Position numbers and translations under genes: made by a program. Positions 37,381 through 46,526 of a stretch of DNA of 64,000 bases are shown here, one piece after another (position 1 is the first letter of the stretch; the number at the start of each line of letters is the position of its first letter). Under the pieces are notes generated by a model that did not search any database, was not told where the DNA came from, and worked only from the letters and a program-made list of their open reading frames with translations. The DNA comes from Planctomycetota bacterium (GTDB lineage Bacteria > Planctomycetota > UBA1135 > JACQFD01): contig JACQFD010000030.1 in NCBI GenBank assembly GCA_016200225.1, forward strand, positions 1 through 64,000. Direction: 5' to 3'.

Positions 37381-37515
37381 TGGCGCCGCATCGCGCTTGC
37401 GCTGCGCGCCGCGAGTTGTGTGCTCTGACGCCGCATGGCGTTTTCGCTCGCGCCGCATGGCGCTTGCGCTGCGCGCCGCGTGCCCTACGCGGGCGGCGAG
37501 TTGTGCGCTCGACGG
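37381..37515. repeat. Imperfect tandem GC-rich repeat
   Basis: Two diverged copies of about 65 bp (roughly 37381-37440 and 37451-37515) share GCGCTTGCGCTGCGCGCCGCG, then a GAGTTGTGxGCTC string. They lie after the radical SAM gene and lead into the long palindrome. Non-coding as far as I can see. Confidence 0.6.
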
Positions 37516-37631
37516 GTTGGGTCGGCGGCTCAGACAAGTGCTCGGCAATAGTAAGAATGTCGGCCGCGACGCGGCCGACATTCTTACTATTGCCTGCGCA
37601 ACTCGCCGCGACCCAACCCATCGAGCGCACA
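37502..37631. repeat. Long nested palindrome
   Basis: Outer arms 37502-37524 and 37609-37631 are complementary at 22 of 23 positions. The inner arms 37544-37568 and 37570-37594 are perfectly complementary over 25 bp around a single A at 37569. The whole could extrude as a cruciform or fold as a very stable RNA hairpin. It has no downstream T-run. The outer arms start with TGTGCGCTCGA and end with the complementary TCGAGCGCACA. Confidence 0.9.
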
Positions 37632-37674
37632 GCGGGGGGATTCATTCCGGCCCCAACTATAACAGTAGTGTGTG

Positions 37675-37696
37675 ACAGGCCTGTAACAGATATAAT
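37675..37696 (+). promoter_or_regulatory. Putative promoter with operator-like palindrome
   Basis: TATAAT at 37691-37696 is a perfect sigma-70 -10 box, 40 bp upstream of the orphan gene at 37736. The 10-bp palindrome ACAGGCCTGT (37675-37684) lies just upstream, in the usual -35/-10 spacer. A -35 box is not clear. Confidence 0.55.
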
Positions 37697-37735
37697 ATGA
37701 TTAATCCATAACATATTCTAAACAAGTTCAGAGAA

Positions 37736-38491
37736 ATGCTTGAGATTCCAAAAGTACCGGCACGTTACGTTTTTTTTGGGGTTATTCACCCGGAACGCGC
37801 AGTTGCGTCAGTCGCGCCGGAAGTCTTTTTTGAAGTCAACAACCCCAACGATGGCGTCAAAGGGGCACTTCGACTTCGTATTATACTCTCCAGAATTAGT
37901 GCACAGTTCTTTCCAATTGAGACCGTAACCAACATTTATACGCTCAAGAACGAAGTAGAAGCAAACATTCGTAGTGTCGTCGACTTGATTGGTTTCGTCG
38001 AGGGATGCGGATATGATGTTGAGATAATCCAAGTGTTGGATCTCGCCAACGGTGAAGCCACTGTATTTGGTGTCGATATTCCAGCTATTCGAAAGTTAAT
38101 GAATGACAACAAGATAATTGCGGGAAAGGCGTTTCAACTTTACAATAAATCGGGTGGGCAATATCTTAGACGGTGCTTGGCTGATCTTCGAGAATCCATT
38201 CGGAATCCTCTCGACACAGGCACGTTCTGCTTTCGCGCGATGGAGTGTATTCGACAGTATTTTGTTGATACGTTCGATCTTGATACTAAGGCTTCGTGGC
38301 TTAAGATGCGCGAATCGTTAGGAATTGACCGCGATGAATTGGACTTCATAAATGAACAATTCGCAAAGCCTCGTCGGCATGGAGAAGCCCCAGATATTTC
38401 TGATCAGGACCGTGCACGAATACTCACGATTGCGTGGACAACCACAATGCAATTCATTGAATATCTGAATAACGATGAAAAAAGGGTGTGA
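37736..38491 (+). CDS. Orphan AT-richer gene of unknown function
   Basis: 251 residues, no signal peptide and no membrane segment. I do not recognise the N-terminal ~130 residues, which look like a mixed alpha/beta fold. The C-terminal ~100 residues are helical, with RRHGEAPDISDQDR followed by a long helix; this faintly resembles HEPN-like C-termini, but I cannot support that call. Codon use is clearly more AT-rich and less biased than in neighbouring genes, it has its own sigma-70-like promoter, and it is bracketed by the long palindrome on one side and a dispersed repeat on the other. This suggests horizontally acquired cargo. Confidence 0.7.
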   Translation: MLEIPKVPARYVFFGVIHPERAVASVAPEVFFEVNNPNDGVKGALRLRIILSRISAQFFPIETVTNIYTLKNEVEANIRSVVDLIGFVEGCGYDVEIIQVLDLANGEATVFGVDIPAIRKLMNDNKIIAGKAFQLYNKSGGQYLRRCLADLRESIRNPLDTGTFCFRAMECIRQYFVDTFDLDTKASWLKMRESLGIDRDELDFINEQFAKPRRHGEAPDISDQDRARILTIAWTTTMQFIEYLNNDEKRV

Positions 38492-38567
38492 ATAAAAAAG
38501 CAGGTCTGGTCCACTTTCACAATCCCACTCTTCCAATCTGTTGCTTGTGTCATGTGGCTACAATCTT

Positions 38568-38584
38568 CGACCGCGAGGCGGTCG
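38568..38584. repeat. Short hairpin at the edge of repeat copy B
   Basis: CGACCGC-GAG-GCGGTCG, a perfect 7-bp stem with a 3-nt loop, in the GC-rich stretch that leads into repeat copy B. The corresponding part of copy A is outside the window. Confidence 0.5.
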
Positions 38585-38680
38585 CGCGACGCGCGTGTGG
38601 CCGCGCTTGCGCGGGCACGCGCGCGCCGCGACGGCCGAGCAGCCGCGCATTTATTAGTGACGAGCTATCGTTAGTACTGG

Positions 38681-38910
38681 CGGGCGGCGGGTCCGTGGCG
38701 CTAGACAGCGGCGGCGAAGGCGACGCCCCGTCGCGTCGAGCGTGTGGTTCTCGCTGGCGTGTGGGTCGCGACAGGGCGTGGCCGGAGCATCGCCGCTGCG
38801 ACGCGCCGCGGAGCCCGCCGTCCGCTTTGGCAACTTCCGTTATGGTCATTAATCAATAACGTTCATAACTCATCGTCCGCGTCGAGCGCGCCGCGGAGCC
38901 CGCCGCCCGC
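38681..38910. repeat. Dispersed intergenic repeat, copy B
   Basis: Aligns with positions 1-230. The first 145 bp are nearly identical. The 23-bp GC-rich motif is at 38803-38825 and again at 38888-38910, the same 85-bp spacing as in copy A. The 62 bp in between is diverged. It sits next to the terminator (38935) of a minus-strand gene, as copy A does. Confidence 0.85.
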
Positions 38911-38934
38911 TATTACATTCTTATTGATTATAAA

Positions 38935-38964
38935 CAAAAACGCCCGGTAGTGACCGGGCGTTTT
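38935..38964 (-). terminator. Terminator of the carboxypeptidase-regulatory-like gene
   Basis: CGCCCGGT-AGTG-ACCGGGCG flanked by AAAAA on the left and TTTTC on the right. The A-run supplies the U-tract for minus-strand transcription of the gene that ends at 38992; it may work in both directions. Confidence 0.85.
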
Positions 38965-38991
38965 CATTTATTTCTTACGATTTTCGCGTCT

Positions 38992-41900
38992 TTACTGATC
39001 GACGGTCATATCTTTCGTCGTCTCCACTCCTGCCTCAAGTGTGATCGGCACCGCCTTTGCGTCGTCGCCGCCGAATGTGAAGGATCCGCCCATGGCTTTG
39101 CTCGAAATCTTATAATCGCCGGGATCGAGCGAAGTGAATTTGTAGCGTCCCTCCGCGTCGGTGACCGCGACTTTGCCGGGACCGGGATCGTCCGCTTTTC
39201 TTAGTGAAACGAGGACGCTTTGGCGACCCGCGCCGCCGGGACCGGTCACGCGTCCGACGACCGAAGCCGCCTTTTCGAGAGCGACTTCGACGTCGGAAAT
39301 CTTTTGATCCGCGCCCATTTCGACGACGTCGCTGCGCCCGTCGCGAAGGCCGGCGGCCATGGCTTTGACGCGGAATTTGCCGACGGGAAGATCCTCCAGT
39401 TTAAAATTACCTTTTGCGTCGGTTCTAACAGATGTTCGGCCGTCGAACGTCTTCACGTCGCCGCCGCTGCCGTCCAAGGTCATCGCGACCATGACGCGGT
39501 TCTGTTGTTTTCCGTCGGGCGCGTCGTCGACCAATTGTACAGTCGCATTCGCGACCGGCTCGTGGCCGTCGGCGCGGACGACGCGGCCCTCGATGACGCC
39601 GCGCGGAACGGTAATATCCACGGTTTCTTTTTCATTAACAACCTCGACTTCGCGCGACGCACCGCGGATCGCGCCCGTCTTGCGCGCGGAAAGTTTATAT
39701 TTGCCGCTTTCGACGTCGGCGAATTTGTATTTTCCGTTCGCGTCGGTTGTCGCCGAGCGCGTTCCGGGCATTTCGAACATTGGATTGTCGAATTCCGGTC
39801 CCGCGCCGTCCGCCGACGCTAATGTTACTTTGGCGCCATGCACGGGAACGCCCGCCTGCGAGACCACGCCGCTGATCAGCGCGAGCGCCGGCGCGTTCAA
39901 GTGCAGTGTTGTCGTTTTTCCGTCCTCGATGGCAACGGGCGTGCCCTGAGTGTCGTTGCCGCCGACTCGAAAATTAATATTTCCGAATCCGCCCGTCCCG
40001 TCGTCTTTCTTTAACAAACTCACGTGGTACGCGCCGACGCGGAGATGTTCAATTGTATATTTGCCCGTCTCGTCGACGGCCGATCGCTGCGTCTTCATCT
40101 CGGGATCCGGACCGACGATCTGTATATTTGATCCCATCGCCGGCGAACCGTCGGGACGCAACACTTTGCCGGTCAGCGCGCCTCCCTCGGATAAGGATAA
40201 TTGCGTTTCGCTCGGCTGGGCGACGGGCGCCGCTTTCAGATCGAGTTCCTTCGGACCCGACGGCGCCAGATCGTCCGCTTTCGCGGAGACTTCAAAATTC
40301 GAAAAAGGCAGACCTGTAAATTTAGCAATACCGTTTTCGTCCGATTTTACAGTTTGACGCACCGCATCGGGTTTGCCGTCTTCGTCGCCTCCCGGAATGC
40401 GCATTTTACCCGCACGGCCGCCTCGCATCGGGCCGCCTCGAACGGCGCCGCCCGACGACGCGCTCGAACTCGTGGATCGCACGGCACGAACGGCTTTCAC
40501 CGCGCCGATCGCACCGCCGACGGAACCGCGCATCGGCGTCATCACCGGCCCGCCGCCGTCCTCGTCGTCGTCGCCGTTTCCGAACATGTTAAACATCGGG
40601 TCCTCGCCTTCGCGCTTCTCAACCAATCGAACCTTTGCGCCGACGACTGGCTCGCCGGTGCCGTGTTTCGCGACCTTTACAATTAAGACCGCGCCCTGCT
40701 GCGTTTGGATTTGTAAATTCTCAACGGGGCGATCGGCCGCGACGTCGACTTCCTGCGAAAGGGCAGGCGCGAGCGAATCTCCGGTCACATGAACGCGATA
40801 TTTACCTTTCTCGAGGCCGCCGATTTCGAATTCTCCGTTCGGTTTTACGTGCGAATCGGTGCCGTCCGCGTCGTCGCGAATGACCATCGCGGACATCATC
40901 ATTCCCGCCGATCGATTCGCCTCGACTTGTGTATGTTCGAACAACGCCGCGAGCGTCGCGGAATCGTTGACGCCCGTAACTGTAATTTTGCCTCGGATGA
41001 CGCCGAGATCTTCCAATTGTATCACGAGATCGCGCGTACCTGGCACGACGTTGCGTTTCGTGGTGCTGCCCTTTCCGGACGCCACGACGTTAATCGATAC
41101 ATTGCGCTCGTCGAGTCCCCGAATCATAAAATTACCATTCGCATCGGTTTGAATGGCTTCGCTCAGCCGCGTGTCGAGGAAGAAATCCCCCGCGCCGCTC
41201 CTCCACGTCTGAATCATCGCCGCCGTCACGGGAGCGCCCGCGCGGTCGAGCACGCGACCCGTAATTTCTTTTCCTTCTCTTAATATCAAATCGGCGACGA
41301 TGCGCGGCGTCCCGACTTTCGGTTCGATCGTATCTGTAGAATTCGGGATGTAACTCTTCGCCACGGCCGACAACGAGACGGGTTGATTGGGCGTAAATCC
41401 ATCCATTAAATAATGTCCCGTCGAATCGGTCGTCGCTTCGAGATCGAGCGGCGCGCGAAACGAAACGACTTCCACCGACCCGGGCGCGGCGGCGCGCCGG
41501 GCGAGAACGGTGGCGCCGGCGATCGGCCCGCCCGCACTATCTGTAACTTTGCCTTCGAGCGCGCAGCCCTGCGCGAGCGGCAGTTCGCCTAATTGTCGCT
41601 TTTCTTTCGACGAGAGTTGCGGCACGTCCGCTTGATGGCGGATGCGCCCGGGAGCTTCGATTCGAATGACATAATCGCGACTCGCCGCGATCGACGGAAT
41701 TGTAAATTCACCTTTCGAGTCCGTCGTCGCCGTCGGCGCGGGAAGCTCCGTCTTCCGCATCGAAAAGTAACGAAAAAGATCTCCCGACGATTCGAGCCAG
41801 ATCCTCGCGCCGGCAATCGCCTGCCGCGACTCGCTTGTCACAACCCGGCCCGAGATGGCGTTGCCTGCGGATGTCGCGGAACCATCGATCTGTCCTTTTT

Positions 41901-42138
41901 TCGAATCAACCGCCTCGGGACCGGCGGCTTTCGTGCGATTGCTTCCCTCGCCGGTCTTGGCGATCGCGACTTCGCGATCCTTTTCTCCCGAAGCGTTCGA
42001 TCGCTGTGCCTTGTCCTGTTCCGTAGTATTCGAGTTGTTGTCGTTGTTCCGAGTGTCGTTTTGTGAAAACGCGAACCAGACGACGAGGGCGATGGCAACG
42101 GCTGCCAGTAAAATGAGTATTCCAGAAATGCGGTTCAT
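38992..42138 (-). CDS. Large surface protein of carboxypeptidase-regulatory-like domains
   Basis: 1,048 residues. One N-terminal membrane helix (~5-25), a low-complexity Asn/Glu/Lys linker, then eight or more transthyretin-like CarboxypepD_reg repeats of the form G-x-V-x-D-x-x-G-x-P-V-x-x-A-x-V...TD-x-x-G-x-F. Examples are GRVLDRAGAPVTAAMI and GKVTDSAGGPIAGATV. A Gly/Arg-rich low-complexity patch (~550-590) interrupts the repeats. Such proteins are inner-membrane-anchored periplasmic or surface scaffolds; no enzymatic domain is present. Divergent from the peptidase gene at 42523. Confidence 0.85.
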   Translation of the reverse strand: MNRISGILILLAAVAIALVVWFAFSQNDTRNNDNNSNTTEQDKAQRSNASGEKDREVAIAKTGEGSNRTKAAGPEAVDSKKGQIDGSATSAGNAISGRVVTSESRQAIAGARIWLESSGDLFRYFSMRKTELPAPTATTDSKGEFTIPSIAASRDYVIRIEAPGRIRHQADVPQLSSKEKRQLGELPLAQGCALEGKVTDSAGGPIAGATVLARRAAAPGSVEVVSFRAPLDLEATTDSTGHYLMDGFTPNQPVSLSAVAKSYIPNSTDTIEPKVGTPRIVADLILREGKEITGRVLDRAGAPVTAAMIQTWRSGAGDFFLDTRLSEAIQTDANGNFMIRGLDERNVSINVVASGKGSTTKRNVVPGTRDLVIQLEDLGVIRGKITVTGVNDSATLAALFEHTQVEANRSAGMMMSAMVIRDDADGTDSHVKPNGEFEIGGLEKGKYRVHVTGDSLAPALSQEVDVAADRPVENLQIQTQQGAVLIVKVAKHGTGEPVVGAKVRLVEKREGEDPMFNMFGNGDDDEDGGGPVMTPMRGSVGGAIGAVKAVRAVRSTSSSASSGGAVRGGPMRGGRAGKMRIPGGDEDGKPDAVRQTVKSDENGIAKFTGLPFSNFEVSAKADDLAPSGPKELDLKAAPVAQPSETQLSLSEGGALTGKVLRPDGSPAMGSNIQIVGPDPEMKTQRSAVDETGKYTIEHLRVGAYHVSLLKKDDGTGGFGNINFRVGGNDTQGTPVAIEDGKTTTLHLNAPALALISGVVSQAGVPVHGAKVTLASADGAGPEFDNPMFEMPGTRSATTDANGKYKFADVESGKYKLSARKTGAIRGASREVEVVNEKETVDITVPRGVIEGRVVRADGHEPVANATVQLVDDAPDGKQQNRVMVAMTLDGSGGDVKTFDGRTSVRTDAKGNFKLEDLPVGKFRVKAMAAGLRDGRSDVVEMGADQKISDVEVALEKAASVVGRVTGPGGAGRQSVLVSLRKADDPGPGKVAVTDAEGRYKFTSLDPGDYKISSKAMGGSFTFGGDDAKAVPITLEAGVETTKDMTVDQ

Positions 42139-42522
42139 GGGCTTTTTGGGGGTAGGAATGGGTGCGGAACCATCACCGCGGCAAAGTCATCGATGTGGCC
42201 CATACAATCGGCGCTTTCCGCGGAAAAAGAGTGTCGCCTCCACGATACGGAAGTCGCTCACGTCGGTTTGCGTGTGATTTTGCACATTCGGCGGGCTATC
42301 GGGATCAAGTTTTGCCGGTCCGCGTCCAAATTCGCGCGTTCGACGGCTTTAATCACTAATGACATCGCGGCGAACCGCGTAAATTCAATTCGTCCACGAG
42401 AATCCAGAAACCGCTGGATCCTTGAAACTCTCGCGTCGTTTCTTCGTAATCGTTTCTTGGTTATCAAAGCTCAAGAAACAACAGATACTGCAGCATTCAA
42501 TTCACCTGAAGGAAATCGTCCA
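42139..42522. other. Divergent intergenic region with inverted repeat
   Basis: 384 bp between a minus- and a plus-strand gene. The frame in the second half is open and could be read as an N-terminal extension of the peptidase, but it is arginine-rich and has no ribosome site; I treat it as non-coding. GTTTCTTG (42452-42459) and CAAGAAAC (42472-42479) form a perfect 8-bp inverted repeat with a 12-bp spacer, about 45 bp upstream of the ATG, a candidate operator. Confidence 0.5.
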
Positions 42523-44085
42523 ATGACCTATCCTCGTAATTTCCTATTATTATTTGTAATGACCGCGTTTGCGGCGACTCCCGCGAATGCTTTTTGCCAG
42601 GGAAAGAAGCAACTCGGCGAGAAGGCGTACGAAGATAAGAAATGGGGATATTCCTTCGTCCCGCTCGATAAGTGGAATCTGGTCCCGCCGGAACCGACGG
42701 AAGCGTACATGACCGTGAAGTTCGTTTCCCCGGCACGCGTCTCGGACCCGAAGACCGGTGGCTATCTCACGCCGGAATGTCATGTTTACAGATTTGACCC
42801 CACGGGCAAGTCGGTCGCGCTACTCGACCAGGATAAGAGTAAGAAAGGGCCCGGCGACGGTCCTACAACAGGCGACGATGGATCTGATAAATTAAAGGAA
42901 TTGCGCGAAAAGCTTGCATTCAAGAGCTTCGATCAAATGCTCGCGCAAGTACCCGGCGCACAAAGGATCGGATCCGCGGCAAAGAAAAAATATGGAAACA
43001 TCGACGCGCAGGTTTTTGATTATAAAGAACAAACGGCCGCAAAATTCTTCAATCGCCACGTCGCCGTATCGTTTCAGAACGCGAAGGATAATTTTCAAAT
43101 AGTGATGGATTTCGAAATGTTGGATTTGAAGTTCGACGAGTGGCGTCCGATTTTCGAAGATAGTTTTAAATCGTTTAAATTTATCAAAACGACGGAGATC
43201 GACCCTTCGGAGCTCGAAGGAAAGTCCCCGCTCGAAAAGGACGAGCTCAGACACAAGCAGGATTGCGAGCGGACGCACTGGCTTTTTGCAAAGACCGAAC
43301 ATTATTTCATTAAGTATGATACCGACAAGAAAGAATTTATCGATCAAGTCAAGGAGAGAATCGAGGCCATTCGCAAATATTATGTCGACGACTTCGGGAA
43401 ACTCGACCAAACCGAATATCCGGTCCTGAGAATCTGCAAGTCCATGGACGAGTATCATCAATACGGCGGATCCGGAAGTTCGGCCGGATTCTTCAATTCG
43501 GCCACAAAAGAACTCGTGATTCCGAATTTACAGGATTTAAATATCAATTTGACCTGGGCGGTCATGAATCACGAGGCTTTCCACCAATTCATTCATTATA
43601 AATTCGGACAAGTGGATCCCCACTCGTGGTACAACGAGGGAACGGGCGATTATTACGCGGGCTATCGATACCAGCAGGGCGGCAAATATAAGCTTTCCAC
43701 CCTCGGTCACTGGGCGGGCGGGCTCGACCGCGTGGAAATTATTAAAGATGCCGTCAAAAAAGGAATTTCCGTGCCGCTCGAAAAACTCCTCCGGTTCTCC
43801 CAGGGAGAGTATTATAACGGCCCGTCCACGGGCCAGTCTTATAGTTTCGGTCTTCTTTGCTATTCGGAAGGATGGTCGCTCATTTACTTCTTGAGGCAAG
43901 GGAAGGCCTTGGGACATACGCCGTGGAAACCGGAGTGGGAGAAAATTCTTAAAGATTACTTCGACGTTCTTAACGAAACGAAAGACCGCGACAAGGCCGT
44001 GGAAACGGCGTTCAAGGACATCAAGGGCGATTCGTTAAAAGTACTCGAGGATTCCTGGAAGGAATTCGTCCGAAAAATTAACTAA
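42523..44085 (+). CDS. Secreted HExxH metallopeptidase-like protein
   Basis: About 520 residues from ATG 42523 (AAGGA 10 nt upstream and a signal peptide MTYPRNFLLLFVMTAFAATP). The gluzincin zinc site is clear: HEAFH at 350-354 and the third ligand Glu372 in WYNEGTGDYY. The N-terminal part (~30-270) looks like a beta-rich PsbP/lipocalin-like domain. It resembles planctomycete DUF1570 proteins. A closely related paralogue of the catalytic part follows 18 bp later, so both are probably co-transcribed and exported together. Natural substrate unknown. Confidence 0.8.
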   Translation: MTYPRNFLLLFVMTAFAATPANAFCQGKKQLGEKAYEDKKWGYSFVPLDKWNLVPPEPTEAYMTVKFVSPARVSDPKTGGYLTPECHVYRFDPTGKSVALLDQDKSKKGPGDGPTTGDDGSDKLKELREKLAFKSFDQMLAQVPGAQRIGSAAKKKYGNIDAQVFDYKEQTAAKFFNRHVAVSFQNAKDNFQIVMDFEMLDLKFDEWRPIFEDSFKSFKFIKTTEIDPSELEGKSPLEKDELRHKQDCERTHWLFAKTEHYFIKYDTDKKEFIDQVKERIEAIRKYYVDDFGKLDQTEYPVLRICKSMDEYHQYGGSGSSAGFFNSATKELVIPNLQDLNINLTWAVMNHEAFHQFIHYKFGQVDPHSWYNEGTGDYYAGYRYQQGGKYKLSTLGHWAGGLDRVEIIKDAVKKGISVPLEKLLRFSQGEYYNGPSTGQSYSFGLLCYSEGWSLIYFLRQGKALGHTPWKPEWEKILKDYFDVLNETKDRDKAVETAFKDIKGDSLKVLEDSWKEFVRKIN

Positions 44086-44103
44086 ATAATCCGGAGAATC
44101 CAT

Positions 44104-45738
44104 ATGTTGAAGAATAACCTACGCCGCCGATGGCTCCCTTCGGCGGCCGGCGTCGCCGCGTTTCTGTTGTTTCAGTCTCCGGCGGCCATGGCCGACCGGA
44201 TTATTACAAAAAACGGCCGCGTGCTCGAGGGCACCGTCGAAGACAAGGACGAATCGACCTATCACATCAAACTCGCGACAGCGGAATTGGACATTCCGAA
44301 ATCGATGGTGAAGGAAATTCTCGTCGAAGGCGACATGTCCAAGTACAAGCCGAAGGACGATAAAGAAAAGGATATGCTCGAAAAGGGATTTGTAAGATAT
44401 CAGAACCAGTGGATGCCGAAAGCCCAGTACGAGCAGTCGCTGAAGAAAGAAAAAGATAAAATAAAGAAACACCTCGACGAAGAGGCGAAGCATTTACAAT
44501 TCGCCGACGGCTGGAAATTCGAAACCGCGCATTTTCAAATTCAAGGCAACTGCCCGAAGGAAAAACTCGACGATCTCGCGGCGCTGCTGGAGGAATATTA
44601 TAAGTTTATGAATACGCAGATCGGCATGAAGGCGTCGGGGACGATTCAACGAAAGAAAATGGTCGTCAATGTCTATCGAGACGAGGAAGATTACTTAAAG
44701 TCCGGCGGCGCGCCGGGCGGAACGGCCGGCTATTTTTCGAACGAGCAGGAGACGCTGAACTTTTATTATGATTTCGAGGACGAGGGCTTCACTCGCCACG
44801 TCATGCTGCATGAAGGAACGCATTTATTGACGTATTTATGCAATCCGAAATTCGAACCGCCGTCGTGGATCAACGAAGGCATGGCCGAATACTTCGGTTC
44901 GTCGAAAACGGGCGAGACCGGAAAACGAAAAATGGAGCCGGGACAGATTCTCGACAATCGATTGTTAGTATTACAGGAAATGGAAAAGGGAACGGCGGGC
45001 ACGGGGAAGGACGCGAGCATCACCGACGCTTATGTTCCGCTCGATAAGTGGCTTTCGTTTTCGGCGAGCTACCACGAAGCGAGCGCGGCCAAAGCCAGTG
45101 TTTATCAAATGTACTCTTACTGGTGGGCGTTCTGCCACTTCATGTGCACCCACAAGACGTACGGCAAGAAGTTTTTTAGTTATTTCAAGGATTTGTACGC
45201 GTTGCAGGGATTCAAAACGAAGACCGGCTACGGCGGCAACGACACGGGCGGAGTCGCGTTCAAAGTCGAGCCCAAGGAATATACAGAAAAACTGATGCAG
45301 ACCCTCGGCGTCAAAGATATCAAAAAACTCGACGAAGAATTCCGGACGTGGATCAAGGCGCAGGAGCCCGTCGGCGCGCGCGGTTATTTCTATGTCGGCC
45401 GCGATCTGTGCATGCAGCGCAAGTATGACGAAGCGCTCGTCAAACTCGATCAGGCCATCGCGAAAGGTTATGACACCGCGGATACGTATATTTATCGCTC
45501 GCGCTGCTGGCGCGGTAAGAATCAACGCGACAAACAAGTCGAGGACTTACGCAAGGCGATTGTTAATAATCCCGTGGAGCCGACGTATCGTTCGGAACTC
45601 GCCAGCGCGCTGCGTTTCGACAAAGAGGGCCGGGCCGAAGCGATCCAACAAATAAAACTCGCGGTCGAACTCGATCCGCTCAATACGTGGTATCCGTTCA
45701 TACTCAGCGAACTCGAGAAGAAAGACGACGACAAGTAA
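44104..45738 (+). CDS. Secreted DUF1570-type HExxH peptidase with TPR tail
   Basis: 544 residues with a signal peptide ending near AMADR. A short SH3-like beta motif (RIITKNGRVLEGTVEDKD) is followed by a coiled Lys/Glu-rich stretch, then the peptidase domain with HEGTH at 236-240 and Glu258 in WINEGMAEYF. The last ~150 residues hold TPR-like repeats (YFYVGRDLCMQRKYDEALVKLDQAI). The Arg/Lys-rich start is a Sec signal. Co-directional with the previous peptidase gene. The family is abundant in planctomycetes; activity has not been shown here. Confidence 0.85.
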   Translation: MLKNNLRRRWLPSAAGVAAFLLFQSPAAMADRIITKNGRVLEGTVEDKDESTYHIKLATAELDIPKSMVKEILVEGDMSKYKPKDDKEKDMLEKGFVRYQNQWMPKAQYEQSLKKEKDKIKKHLDEEAKHLQFADGWKFETAHFQIQGNCPKEKLDDLAALLEEYYKFMNTQIGMKASGTIQRKKMVVNVYRDEEDYLKSGGAPGGTAGYFSNEQETLNFYYDFEDEGFTRHVMLHEGTHLLTYLCNPKFEPPSWINEGMAEYFGSSKTGETGKRKMEPGQILDNRLLVLQEMEKGTAGTGKDASITDAYVPLDKWLSFSASYHEASAAKASVYQMYSYWWAFCHFMCTHKTYGKKFFSYFKDLYALQGFKTKTGYGGNDTGGVAFKVEPKEYTEKLMQTLGVKDIKKLDEEFRTWIKAQEPVGARGYFYVGRDLCMQRKYDEALVKLDQAIAKGYDTADTYIYRSRCWRGKNQRDKQVEDLRKAIVNNPVEPTYRSELASALRFDKEGRAEAIQQIKLAVELDPLNTWYPFILSELEKKDDDK

Positions 45739-45840
45739 ACCACAGGTGATTTCGTCCGCGTTTTCGGCATCGTTCTCCGCGCGGACGATCAAAAGGACTC
45801 TTTGCGTCCGCCCCCTCTGACCGATACATAGACGCAACCC

Positions 45841-46488
45841 ATGTTCGGCCAACGGATGTTGATTCCCGCTCTCGCGCTGTCGCTGCTCGGCGCTTCGTGC
45901 GCATCGACGCCGTGGCCGCGTGGCGGAGTCATGGTCCAAACGGAACACGGCGTCGAGCAGGGCGTTTCGACGCCCTACGGCGTTCTTTTTCTCGGTAAAA
46001 CCGCGTCCGCCGGCCCCTGTGAAATTGTAACATTCTTCGGCGACGGCCCGAGCATCGAGTCGGGGCGTATTCGCAACATCAGCGACCAACTGTATCAAGT
46101 CGAAGTCGATCTGCGGATTCCGACGTCGGAAGTATCGTTTACATATCCGTCGGAGGGCGACGACCTGATTCTCGGCGTGTCCGACGGTTCATCCACGCAA
46201 TTTTACAATACGCGGATCGTTAACGATGCGACCGTGCGCGGCACGGCCGTCGAAATGCCGGGCGGGCTGACGATGCCCGCCGCCGCTGGCGCGCCGCTGT
46301 TTCGCCGCGAAGACGGCCGTTATCGCGTCGTGGGCCTCGTCAGCGGCGTCGCGCGCTATGAAACCGCGAACGGAAAACGCGAAGTATTAACCTATCTCGG
46401 ACCGCGCGACCTCGTCCCCGCCGCGATGTTCGATCGCGAACGGCAGCGTCCGCGTCCGCAAGTGCATCGCGAAGATTCGATTCGGTAA
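45841..46488 (+). CDS. Putative lipoprotein with degenerate trypsin-like fold
   Basis: 215 residues with a hydrophobic N-terminus ending in LLGASC, close to a lipobox although Gly rather than Leu occupies the -3 position. The C-terminal half has AAAGAPLFRREDGRYRVVGLVSG, which matches the end of an S1/trypsin-like protease but with the catalytic GDSGG serine segment replaced by AAGA. So it is probably an inactive protease-fold binding protein in the envelope. A trypsin origin is my inference; the His and Asp of a triad are not recognised. Confidence 0.55.
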   Translation: MFGQRMLIPALALSLLGASCASTPWPRGGVMVQTEHGVEQGVSTPYGVLFLGKTASAGPCEIVTFFGDGPSIESGRIRNISDQLYQVEVDLRIPTSEVSFTYPSEGDDLILGVSDGSSTQFYNTRIVNDATVRGTAVEMPGGLTMPAAAGAPLFRREDGRYRVVGLVSGVARYETANGKREVLTYLGPRDLVPAAMFDRERQRPRPQVHREDSIR

Positions 46489-46526
46489 GTAGCGCCATTT
46501 CATTTCGCGCCGCGATCGTTTAGTTT

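Noticed and set aside
42193..42522. N-terminal extension of the HExxH peptidase to 42193
   Set aside because: The predicted extension is Arg-rich and precedes a clear signal peptide and ribosome site at 42523.
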